Program-made: the position numbers and the translations under genes
Part shown: one piece after another, positions 1 to 10,567 of the stretch
Layout of the letters: each line of letters begins with the position of its first letter
Numbering within the stretch: position 1 is the stretch's first letter
Notes under the pieces: generated by a model
The model's database searches: none
Seen by the model: only the letters and a program-made list of their open reading frames with translations
Told to the model about the DNA's origin: nothing
NCBI GenBank assembly: GCA_006538405.1
Contig: BJKQ01000003.1
Location: 1,178,001 to 1,242,000, forward strand
Length of the DNA stretch: 64,000 bases
Direction: 5' to 3'
DNA from: Hansfordia pulvinata
Lineage: Eukaryota > Ascomycota > Sordariomycetes > Xylariales

Positions 1-2420
1 CGTGTTCCGATGACGCCTCTAGGACTGGGACGAGTAAAGAAGGAACCGAATTAGATACATACAACGAGTCAAATTTGAGCATATCCGCGTGAGAGTAGGC
101 GGCGCCAACGACAATATTCGAATCGCGACCCTGTCTCTTGGGGGTGGTCTGGGGACGCCAGAATGGCGAAGCAGACCTAGGAGGGGGATCAGCGAACGGC
201 TCGAGGGTGTATTCCGGGAGCGGGAACAGCTAGGACGGGGGCCAAGTACTCAGATCTGTCTGTAGGTGGACGAGAGCGAGAAGCGCAGTGCGAGTCAGCT
301 TGGGCGAGGGAGAAGAAGAAGGCGGCGACAGCAGCGGTGGGGTTTGTTGGTTGCGCGCGGCTGCTGTTTGGGCAAGGCTGAGGGCTAGGCGGGGTGACAA
401 TGCTTACCGACTTGGACCATTTCCTGCAATAACCAAGTCAGCATTGCTGGAAGCAGGAGTAAAAGGTGGACGGCTTGGGCTGAGAGAATGCGTTCGGGTG
501 TGGCTGACCTGCTGGGGCGGCTTCTTACCGCCGCTGCCCGAGGAAGACGAGAACATAGCTGGGCGGGGGGCCACGGGGCGGGATATCACATAGCGGAAGC
601 AAGCAGCATGCCACGGGAGTCGATGCGGGCGGCCGGGGCGCGGCGCAAAGGCGGTATCAACGTCGAGGGAGAGAGAGTGGGCGTGCGTCGACTGGGGACG
701 TGAGGCAAGGTGTTGTTGTGTCTTGAGGTTGCAGAAGACAGCCGATGGTGGTCAAAGACCCCACGACGTCTCACAAGCAGCAGCAGCCCTGGGCAGTAGC
801 GGTCGTCCCTTCCCTTCCTTCATTGGATGGTAGTCGTTCCCCTTAGGATCTAAGCTATCGCCCTTGTGGCGGCAGCAGCACCTGGGCAGCACCCATGGAA
901 AGGCGCGTGGCTGCCGTCCATGCCACCGACAATGATATCCACGCGGCAGGTCACTGTACCTTCGATCTACCCCACCTGCCCACAAACTGGCCACTACACA
1001 TGGAATGTACCTGGTACTTGTACTCGCACCGCGGCCCACCCATGACCAGTACTCGTACAGGCACTTCAGGGGTCCGCAATTCACCGCGGGCGACGTTCGC
1101 CAACGCGCAACGCGCAGATACGGATCCATCTTCACGGGCTACGTCTATTCATACCTGGCCTTTGCAGCTGGGTGAGGATCTATCACAACAAGCTCCTAGC
1201 ACGGCTCTTTCTCTTCAATTAGACTCTATCCGTTTGCTCATCAGGAGAATCAGGGGTGTTGAAACCAGCCGAAGAGGGAAAGGGGTTGATTCAACTCAAG
1301 GGGCTGCGCAAATTCGAACGACAAGAATGTCTCGGTGGTTTTCCGCGAGGGAGCATTTGATAATCATACTGATGCCCCGAATTCTGCAATAATTAATCAC
1401 ACTCATATTGTGTGTTTTTTGTTAGTTAAAGATATCGCGCGGACCAGTATCGATGAAGTTTTCCACTCTGAGGGAAGTTCGTGCTCGGCCAAGTATGGTC
1501 GTGCCCACAAATTCATCAGTGCTGGCGCCACCATGGCCTGATGACCTCGCAGAGACTTTGATTGATGACACTCAGCAGTTCAGAGCAAGGCCGTTTCGAA
1601 GCTTTAATAGCAGCGTACATTATTCTGACGGAAACGACACCAATGGATTTTGACATGTGACCTGCCAAGTGTACAGTAACGGTATTCCGTTGCGTTCGCT
1701 CGTCTTGCATTCGGAACGAGACCTAGCCATTGGTATCGCCCATCCAGACCGGCAAGGCATCCCAGATCAGTGACAAACACTGACCAGGCCGAGTCCAATA
1801 ATCTCATTGCCAGGTTTTCTCTGTGCTACGGATACAGACTTCCAGCTTTACAGCTGCACCGTATGATCCCGCCTAGTTTCGGAGATCAGCTCTCTACCTA
1901 CTTGTACAGACGGGGTATGCGCAGAATAATGAGGACTCATGGAATGCTGACCAGGAAACCTCGACGGCCAACAACCGAACAGCGCTGATTCTCAGAGTGC
2001 CACCAAACACGTACCTCGAAATTCCGCAGTCCCGAAACGCACCGCCAAGTACGTAGCCTCAGGTAAGCTGCTGTATCCTGAAATGTCCTGCTGAGTGGAA
2101 GAGATGCATGCGTGTCCTGCATGTACAAGTCCCAAGGTTGGAAGCTGGAGAATCAGGCTAAAATCGGTGCGACAGCCCGTACCTATACCAAGACGAGACT
2201 CGTTCGTCCATGAGGTGGTGCTTTTACTCGTACTGGACTCGGGGTAGAACATACGAACACAGGCGCGTGTCTCCCCTGGGTTAGCGCACATCCATCCAGT
2301 GCCTTACCACGTCTTACCTCCACTGGTATTCGTACATTCGGGCTGGGGCTGCTTCCCACTCATGGATCGACGGCAACCAGACAGGCCGGGGCAAAAGCAA
2401 GTCGCTTCTGGGCTCTGGCT
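1..2420. other. Left flank, no gene recognised
   Basis: Only short, overlapping open frames without family resemblance are present. From about 240 to 700 the + strand is purine-rich, so the - strand is pyrimidine-rich. In this genome that composition is seen upstream of start codons, and it may be the leader of a gene transcribed leftward off the window. On the - strand an ATG near position 92 is followed after about 20 nt by a GTATGT donor, which could be a short first exon; this is speculative. TACGAGTA-type motifs lie at 1049 and 2225. Confidence 0.5.
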
Positions 2421-2827
2421 CCGTGACTTGCAAAACCTCTAATCGCCAATCACCCACCCTCAAATCACAACCATCCTCTTCTTCACCATCGGCGTCGCCC
2501 TTCATCTCGCTGCCGCGACTCACTTTTCCGTCGTCATTAGCGCGTGCGAGAACCTCGCGCCTGCCGTCCGCTGGCGCCCCTACTCTCGTCTTTCGCGACT
2601 GCCGACGTGTCAACCCTTGCCTTCTCATCCACAATAGCACCACGTCGTCAACCCAGCTGCACCAACATCGCACCATCATCCACCATCATCGCCATCATCG
2701 ATCATCGCCATCGATAACATCTTTCCTCCGATTCCTCTCTTACTCAATCTACTTTACAGCTCCTCGCAGCTCGTAAAGCGCATCCCATCGCGTCCACTCA
2801 CCCACTTAGATTTCCGCATCAGCCATC
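2421..2827 (+). promoter_or_regulatory. CT-rich leader of the HRP1-like gene
   Basis: The + strand is strongly pyrimidine-rich, with CATCAT/CACCAT runs, up to the start codon at 2828, which has a good context (GCCATCATGG). This is the usual look of a fungal core promoter and 5' UTR. The long open frame across it (117 codons) has low-complexity composition and is not taken as a gene. Confidence 0.5.
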
Positions 2828-5800
2828 ATGGCTGAACCAGAGAACTTCGAAGACGACCTCTTCGCTGATCTGTATGTCCTTTCCTTATCCCTATACCGTT
2901 TTCAAGCGCCGGCATCATTCACAACCGATGATCCTTCCGGCGATGTTCCAGAGGTGTCGCGAGGATTGCGTTCACACCCGCCGCACTGCCCCAGCGTCGA
3001 GGTCCCTGCTCACTTGCTAACCTTCTTAGTTACGACGATAACGATGCGCCGGCTGCGCCGGTATCTGCACCACAGCCTGCGAATTCTCAACCACCAAACC
3101 CTCCAGCCCCACAACTTGACACTTCTCAAAACGCTAGCGAAAATGCCCCAGGGAACTCGCACGGCTTCGACGACGCTGCCGATGGCGAAGAGTACCAGGA
3201 AGATGCCTACGACGACGATGACGATGTCGACTTCAACCTCGGCGACAGCAATGCTGCCGCCGCGCCGCCGCCGCAGCCCCCAACTCCCCAGGAGACAGCT
3301 ACCGGATTTCCCTCTGTCAAGGCCCCGGCCGCGAAAGAGGATGGGTGAGTGCATTTCATTTTTTATTCTTTTCTTCTAGTCCCGAATGAGTTATGCGTCG
3401 CCGTTGCCGACACAATTTGTCGGCTTTTGCCCTGGCGTCTGAGAGCCCCTTTTGGCTCCCGAGTAGCGTGCCAGGCCCAAACATATGGTCCGTGCCGTGG
3501 GCTCCAACACATACACTCTGTACAGAGCTGGTATATTGGTCGGTAAAGCAAGAAGCTTGGCCGCAGAGAATCTTCGGGCCCAAAGGCATGACGGAAATCT
3601 GAGCCATCTTCACGCCGGAGCTTGCGTCGCCGTACCAGGGTTTCCTGAGGGTTGGCATTGAGGGCCTGAGATGCTCAGCAAACGCGCCCTGTCCACTTGT
3701 GTCATCTACCAATGCAAATTTGGACTGCTACGACCAGTTGCTGGTTAGCCCCTTTGCAACATGTTTGCACACCAAGAGGCAAAACCCCTCAAGCAAGGGC
3801 CAAGAAGACAAATGTGGAGGATCTCGCAGCTACCTACAGACCGCCCAAGCAGCCGCCGACCATAGTCAGACCAGAACAATCTGCTACGTCTACCTCTTCG
3901 TCTACTTTACCAACTTCATAGCCATCACCCCAACCCAAGATAGGCTCCTAAAGCTCCACGGGGATGGCTGCCACAAGAGCTGTTGAAAAGAATTGGCAGC
4001 GAATAGCGCTCGAGGCAATGTTCTACTTAGCTACCTACCTAGCTTCGTGGTAGCAAAGACACGAGACCACAATTCGACAGCATTCTTGGTACTGGTACCT
4101 CCCCCCTGCGCTGCCATGATCTCGCGAGAGAATTCGTGCTTCGTCTTCCCCCTATTCAACCTCCCTCCTCGACTATTCGGTTTCACGACTATCCTTCCCC
4201 GCTTTGGATTCAACTCAAGCTGTCATCGAAAATCAATATTCGCCATGCCAATGGAGCCGGTTGCCGACCTGCGCGAGGATCAGTCCACCCCGGTAACGAC
4301 TCTCCGAGAGCTCTTTCCGGCAGACGAAGCCTTTTGAGACCCTGACCACGGTCCGCGGCGGACATCTTGGGCCTCACAGGCGTCAGACATGGCACGCAGG
4401 CTCGGATATTCAGCGTCATGCTGATCTTGGTCACGACGCACGGGTACGAGCTGGACGGATTCGCTGCATTGGCATACGGCGGCAGTGCCAACACGATGCT
4501 TATGGCAACATGATCTGCTCTCGCATAACTCTTCGGGCCAATCAGTTAATATTCGAAAATCCATGTAATAAGATGAACTAACCAGAGTCACGTCAGAAAA
4601 ATGTTTATTGGCGGACTCAACTGGGAAACGACAGATGGTAAGATGCATACCGACTTGCTAGGAGAACATTGCTGACAGGTCCAGACTCACTCCGCGACTA
4701 CTTTTCTCAGTTCGGAGAGGTCACCGAATGCACCGTTATGAGAGATGGCGCGACGGGCAGATCTCGTGGGTTCGGATTTCTCACCTTCAAGGACGCCAAG
4801 ACGGTCAACATAGTCATGGTCAAAGAGCACTTTCTTGACGGTAAAATTGTACGCGACATGATCCCCGAAGCTTCTGTAGAGATGCGCAACTGACCTGCCG
4901 ATCCCTGTCTAGATTGACCCCAAGCGAGCTATTCCCAGAGATGAGCAGGAGAAGACTAGCAAGATCTTCGTGGGCGGCGTCAGCCAGGAGACGACGGAGC
5001 CCGAGTTCAAAGACTATTTTGCGCAGTTCGGCCGAGTTGTCGACGCGACACTCATGATGGACAAGGATACTGGCAGGCCACGCGGGTTTGGATTCGTGAC
5101 GTTTGAGTCGGAAGCCGGGGTTGACGCATGCCTATCCACGGACCTCGCCATTCACGGCAAGCCGATAGAAGTGAAGAAGGCCCAGCCCAGAGGCAATCTG
5201 CGGGAAGAGGAGGAGAACTCGCGCCGAGGCAAATTCAACAAGAAGGGCGGTGCCGAGGAGCAAGCGGGCAACCAAGGCCAAATGGCCAACCAAATGGGCC
5301 AGGGGGGAATGTCGCCCCAGGTCATGGCACAGTACATGCAACGAATGCAACAATACATGGCTATGATGCAACAGCAGATGGCCATGAACCGCGGTATGAA
5401 CATGGGCGGGATGAACCCGATGATGCAGATGATGCAGATGCAGCAGATGCAACAGCAGATGGCTCAAGGCGGACAGAACGGCCAGAACCCGATGGCTGCA
5501 ATGGGCAACATGAACCCTCAGATGATGCAGCAGATGCAGCAACAGATGCAGCAGCAAATGATGGGCAACGGACAAGGTGGCCAAGGCCAGGGCGGCTCTG
5601 AGCAGAGCGGCAGTGCCAGCCCCGACATGGGATCGCAGAGCAACTTCAACCAGCAACAGCAGATGTTCAACCAGCGAGGCGGCGCCCAGCGTCGTGGGGG
5701 CAGGGGCGGCTTCAACCAAGGCGGAGGCTTTGGCCCTGGCATGGGTGCTGGTGGCATGGGCGGCAGCGACCAGACATCATGGGAGGGCATGTACGACGAC

Positions 5801-5998
5801 GTCCCCCAGCCTGGTTTCAACCAGGGTGGTCGCGGCGGTTTCAACCGCAGGGGAGGTCACGGCGGAAGCCCTGTCGATCCCAACCACGCACCACCGGCCA
5901 ACGCTCCCACTGGCCCCAAAAATGCCGGGAAGCCTGGCGCCAACTATCGTGGTGGTGGTCGTGGAGGCAGTCGGGGATGGACCCCTTACGGCCGCTAG
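2828..5998 (+). CDS. HRP1/Nab4-like RNA-binding protein with two RRMs
   Basis: Predicted nuclear shuttling hnRNP of the Hrp1 type, a family that binds UA-rich polyadenylation elements in cleavage factor I and takes part in mRNA export. Exons by splice signals: 2828-2871, 3030-3344, 4597-4637, 4679-4848 and 4913-5998, giving 551 aa with all phases closing. The N-terminus is acidic and Pro/Gln-rich (residues 1-120). RRM1 starts near residue 122 (RNP2 MFIGGL, RNP1 RGFGFLTF). RRM2 starts near residue 207 (RNP2 IFVGGV, RNP1 RGFGFVTF). The tail is rich in Met, Gln and Gly and ends in RGG repeats, as in the family. The second intron (3345-4596) is about 1.25 kb, far longer than the others. AATAAA signals follow near 6484. 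The family is clear; the exact orthologue is less so. Confidence 0.93.
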
Positions 5999-7323
5999 TA
6001 GTAACACTCCTAGGGGTCATCAATATTCGATGCCGACCACACTACGCAGTGGCCTGTCTTGGGGTGGGTAGGGGAAAACACTGCTTGTCTTCCCAAGAGT
6101 CAACCTTACTCGGATGCTGGACGCTGTGCGCATAGCTCGCATGATGTCTTTGCGCAAATCTTTCAGCCTTCGACTAGATGGTGTCGCACGACGCACCGCC
6201 GCAAACGCCTGCTTGCGTTCCTTTATTCACCTTGTACATCAGCAAATTATTCGCCGCCAATCAAAATCTCGGAAAGCGGACCTCGGCCTTGTTGGACTCG
6301 TCCGCATCGCTACCATTCTTATACGGGCACCCAGTATCAACGCGCCCACGCGCAGAGTTTCGATACCATCTTCCCGCAGTCTTCGGGAGGCCCGAGAACC
6401 TCGCAGCTGCCGTTCACTGTGTCTGCCTGTTTTCTCCCGATAGGTTGACTTCTGTTTATAATGTTTGTGCAGATATCATTAAGAATAAAATCAAAATAAA
6501 AGATGTGGTTTCTCGGTTGCTTTACAATAAGTTCAGCTCGACAGCGATACATGTTGCGAAGCGGTGACCACCCTTGCTATGCCAATATCGGGGAAGGCTT
6601 AATTCTACAGTGGCGGCTTGTAATATAAGATTGGTGAGCGACGATAGAACAAAGATTATTGCTCACGTACCTGGCCCTTAACGCCGTGCGCTTTGGCACG
6701 CTCTCTGCTGTGAAGAATCCCTGAGTGAGTGGATGTGCATCGCATTTAAAGAAACTATCGAAACCTTGCCAGGGCGATGCTGAAGGATGCAAAGATCAGA
6801 TATCGCAGACCAGCCGGCAGGGCAACATAGCGATTCCAGTCGGTTCAAGCGTTAAGTCCCGGCTGCGGAATGTCCGTGGGCCTTTCACGAAGCTGTAAGC
6901 GAGAGCCCGTAGCGGTAAGCCAGGAGAATCGCACCCTAAGCCTGAGTTTCCTGCAATGCAAAAGGGCCGACATGAATTGTTAGCGACATATCTATGCAGG
7001 GCCCCTTTCTTTGGCTACACATGGCATAGTACGTCATGCTCCTGGAGAGCTGACATTCAAGAGCAACCTGCATTCTGCTCCGCCTTGGGCGTTTCGAAGC
7101 CACATGCCTGAGGTGTCAACCCAGAAAGCCTGGAATATACTTACACGACCAAAGCCGGCACTCGACCTACCTAGCATCGAAAGGCGTGTCATTGCGACTC
7201 GGTGACAAGTCCAGGCTACATTTCAAACGCCCGATTAACAATCATAGCACACGGGAACACCATGGTCAGCGAGTCAGGCGGAGTACACAGCTGTATGGAT
7301 TCCACAAGACCCGAGTAGGGAAG
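5999..7323. other. Intergenic between two gene 3' ends
   Basis: This holds the 3' UTR of the HRP1-like gene and, from the other side, that of the dioxygenase gene, which converge here. Base composition is more AT-rich than in the coding regions. No open frame has a recognisable family or coding codon use. Confidence 0.6.
6484..6500 (+). terminator. Polyadenylation signals of the HRP1-like gene
   Basis: Two AATAAA hexamers (6484-6489 and 6495-6500) lie in an A-rich stretch about 490 bp after the HRP1-like stop codon. They are the best candidate 3' end for that transcript. Placement is inferred from position and sequence only. Confidence 0.4.
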
Positions 7324-8319
7324 CTAACTTCTGTAAAGTTTAGTGAAACCTTCCGCTGGCGGCTGCAGCCAGTTCTTGTCGTCGTAAGCCGTCTCATCAC
7401 CCTCAATTACGTGGAATGTGTAGATGATCCGGCCTTTCTGACTGAGGTTTTTCTCGCTCTTGTGTAGGAGATTCCCGTGTATCAGAACCAAGGATCCTGC
7501 TTTGACCTCACCCAACTTATACTCATTGTTGCTCTCAGCCATGGAGGCGTCTTCCCCAAAGCCCGGCTTGGAGGGGAATTTCGGCCCCTGATTCTCGATG
7601 AAATCAGTACTTCCGTCTTTGCGTACGAATCGCTTGCTGATAGGCGCCCATTTGTGGCTGCCAGGGAGAAAGCTCAAGCATCCATTCTCTGTGGTCGCGT
7701 CTTCGAGAGCATACCAGAAACCGACGGCGCTGGGCGGGTTTGTGTAGAGGAAGGTCGAGTCCTGGTGAGGTGGGACGGCGCCACCAATTTCAGGTTGCTT
7801 GCAGATGACCATGCTTTGAAGACAGCGAGGATCCCGGAAACCCAGAGCGCGAGCCACGGCAGCAGGGTGACTTTCCTTGCCCCCCGCTGCTATGCTGCCG
7901 CCGGTGGTGCCCGCACCCAGAAGATCCGGGTTGAGAGCGGGGTCAAGCAGGGAGGCGAACGGAGGCGAAAGACCGTGCAGGTAATGGCCGATCTTGTTGA
8001 TGGCGCGAGCCTTGGGCTTGGTGAGCTGCCCCGTTTGGGAGTCAAAAGCATCCTCCTCGAAGAAGAAGCGTATCTTGTCGCCCGAGGAGAGGAAGTAGTC
8101 GTCGCCAACATGGGCGGACTGCTCGCCGGTGCTGAAGCGAGTCATGGGATGGTCCTCCAGAGAGAAATCGTCCAGCAATGTGTGCGTCTCGTCGAGCAAA
8201 GCGCGGACTGTGGTTGGCGGCAAGGCATCTGGGATAATGACGTATCCATCTCTCTGGAAGGCGGCGAGCTGGGCTGGGCTGAGCCCGCCGTGGTCGGCTC
8301 CCGCCGCTGCAGAAGGCAT
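7324..8319 (-). CDS. Phytanoyl-CoA dioxygenase family protein (PHYHD1-like)
   Basis: Single-exon gene of 331 aa; the ATG is complementary to 8317-8319 and TAG to 7324-7326. It belongs to the Fe(II)/2-oxoglutarate oxygenases of the PhyH family. The facial triad is visible: His185 and Asp187 in PPHQDSTF and a distal His near 286 in HGNLLHKSEKN. Arg297, in KGRIIYTFH, is the likely 2-oxoglutarate ligand. The length and the HGNLLHKS motif fit the PHYHD1 branch better than peroxisomal phytanoyl-CoA hydroxylase, and no PTS1 is seen at the C-terminus (ends KLYRS). The true substrate is unknown for this branch. The gene is divergent from ECT1 across 766 bp. Confidence 0.92.
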   Translation of the reverse strand: MPSAAAGADHGGLSPAQLAAFQRDGYVIIPDALPPTTVRALLDETHTLLDDFSLEDHPMTRFSTGEQSAHVGDDYFLSSGDKIRFFFEEDAFDSQTGQLTKPKARAINKIGHYLHGLSPPFASLLDPALNPDLLGAGTTGGSIAAGGKESHPAAVARALGFRDPRCLQSMVICKQPEIGGAVPPHQDSTFLYTNPPSAVGFWYALEDATTENGCLSFLPGSHKWAPISKRFVRKDGSTDFIENQGPKFPSKPGFGEDASMAESNNEYKLGEVKAGSLVLIHGNLLHKSEKNLSQKGRIIYTFHVIEGDETAYDDKNWLQPPAEGFTKLYRS

Positions 8320-9085
8320 ATTTCTCGAGAAGAGGATAGAGGGTACGTAGGCTTGTTATGAATCGCTGATCGTTACTGGCAGCGGTGCAGACGGCAAGAG
8401 AGGTTAAATGCGCTGTACTGGCTTCGACAGATGGATGTGATGAACTATCTGGTGTACAAGACAGACAACATGTTCAAGATGATGTTTGGCAGCAGCTTAG
8501 CGGAGGTTGGAACTGAGGTTGCTTCCACCATGGTATGTAGTACCTGCTAAGCTGCTCACCCTCAGCCGACAGGTACCTGCTTTATGTACATCTTCGTTTC
8601 GTACACGGATGTGATGACGTCGGCGTCTCCAAGTACCTGTCTAACACGTCCAGCCAAGTGCGGATAAACAAGAAAGACCAGTGGCAGGCGTGGATCGCAC
8701 GTGGTGAATGAAGAGGGGCAGGCGCGGTCAAACGGTCCAGGTACGAGTACCTCTCGTGGCGGGAGCATGAGGGGTAGTTGTACAGTGCGCAAAGTTGAGC
8801 CCCGCACAAGCTACCTGATCTTTCGTCGAGTGATGATGGAGGAAGTGTCTGGCCAACCACACAGTGCCGAGAGACCAACACTCAAACCGAGCAGACAGTC
8901 TGGCGACCTAGCTCCGTGTGCACTCATCCTCTCCCAGCTTCCATACCTCTGATTGCCAAAGCGCTCCAGTCTACTTGACATCCCGCATCTCGAGCCAGGC
9001 CATTCCATTGACGTTGGAAGTCGGTTCATCGAGGTACCAGGAGGCAGGTACGGCAGCTTCTACTGTACTGCTGCAGCGTTCTAGG
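8320..9085. promoter_or_regulatory. Shared divergent promoter region, dioxygenase / ECT1
   Basis: This 766-bp interval separates two start codons facing away from each other, so both promoters must lie here. A GTACGAGTAC motif lies at 8741-8750. No obvious TATA box was found for either gene. Confidence 0.55.
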
Positions 9086-10567
9086 ATGAGTTCCGAGGAG
9101 GAGGTTCTCTCGGGTCCGCCCGCAGCCGAGATCCTGGACGACAGGATCTGGGTCGACGGATGCTGGGACTTCTTCCACCACGGTCATGCAGGCGCAATGC
9201 TTCAGGCGCGTCAGCTCGGTACGCAGTTGTACGTGGGAATCCACTCAGACGAGGCCATTCTCGAGAACAAGGGCCCCACGGTCATGAATCTAGCTGAGAG
9301 GTACGTACGCTATTCGGCGCCCTCCCTCCAGCACAGCCAACTCTGTCGGGGTTTGCCATACTGATGCCCCGTCCAGGATTGCCGCGGTCGAGGCCTGCCG
9401 TTGGGTGACAAAGTCGGTCCCACACGCGCCCTACGTTACTCAACTGCCGTTCATCAGCCACTTTGGCTGCAAATATGTCGTGCACGGCGACGATATCACT
9501 TCAGACAGCGACGGCGGAGACTGCTATCGATTTGTCAAAGAGGCAGGCCGATTCAAGGTTGTTAAGCGCACACCGAGCATCTCGACCACCGACCTGGTGG
9601 GACGCATGCTGCTGTGCACGCGGACTCACTTCATCAAGTCCCTGCAGAAGGTCCTCGCCGGCGAGGAAGGCCACGGCACGGAGGCCGAGAGGCAGGCAGA
9701 GGGCAAGGCCATGGAAGAGCGCATACACCGCTACGCGACCGATTCGTCCGGAAAAGACCCCGCTGTTAGTGTCTGGTTCTGGCAGGCTCCCGAGCAGTTC
9801 AAGACAGAGACCTCGCTGGAACAAGGGCAAAGTTTCCCGTTCGAGTCTCTTGTCACGACCAAAGGCCCGCATCCCGAGCAAACCGTGGTGTACGTCGACG
9901 GAGGGTACGACCTGTTCTCCAGCGGCCACATTGAATTCCTGCGTCTCGTGGTCCAGCGGGAGACGTGGTTCGCGACAGATGAAGGCTGGTACGATGCCGA
10001 CCGAGTTGCTTCACGCCTTAGATCTGGCTGGGATTGCGGCCCTGTCTATGTCGTCGTGGGCATCCACGATGACGAGACCATCAACCGCTGGAAAGGCGTC
10101 AACTATCCCATCATGAACACCTACGAGCGGGGACTCTGTGTTCTTCAGTGCCGAGTAAGTCTTCTGCTTTGTGATCGCTGGAAAGCTTGAGGCTGACCAC
10201 TTCGCCCCATTAGCATGTGAACGCCGTCGTTTTCGGCGCGCCCATCACCCCCACCGGGTCGTTCTTCGAGAACCTGCCCTACAAGCCCAGTGTCGTGTAC
10301 CACGGCCCTACAACATCGATGCACCTTGCGCATGATCCTTACGCCTACGTCAAGGATCGAGGCCTTTATCGCGAGATATCGCAGCACAATTTCCAGGAGG
10401 TCGACGCCGACAATATTGTCCAAAGGATTATGAAGAGCCGAGAGCAGTATGAAGAAAGACAGAGGAAGAAGGGCGTCAAGGCCGAGCTGGAATCTGCCCA
10501 CCGTCAGCGGGAGATACTTGAAGAAGAGCAGCGCCGAAAGGAGGAAGAGAGGACCTCCGCGGCTTGA
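9086..10567 (+). CDS. ECT1: Ethanolamine-phosphate cytidylyltransferase
   Basis: Catalyses CTP + phosphoethanolamine to CDP-ethanolamine, the rate-limiting step of the Kennedy pathway for phosphatidylethanolamine. Exons: 9086-9300, 9377-10154 and 10214-10567, giving 448 aa. It has the two cytidylyltransferase domains typical of Pcyt2. Domain 1 carries HHGH at residues 31-34 and the RTPSISTTD signature; domain 2 starts near residue 246 and ends in the conserved NYPIMNTYERGLCVLQC stretch. In domain 2 the HxGH position reads SSGH (253-256), so the first His is missing. Domain 1 would then be the catalytic one. The C-terminus (about 390-448) is a charged, Glu/Arg/Lys-rich probable coiled coil. 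Confidence 0.95.

Noticed and set aside
5132..5719. 195-codon minus-strand frame rich in His and Leu
   Set aside because: Antisense shadow of the Met/Gln/Gly-rich tail of the HRP1-like protein.
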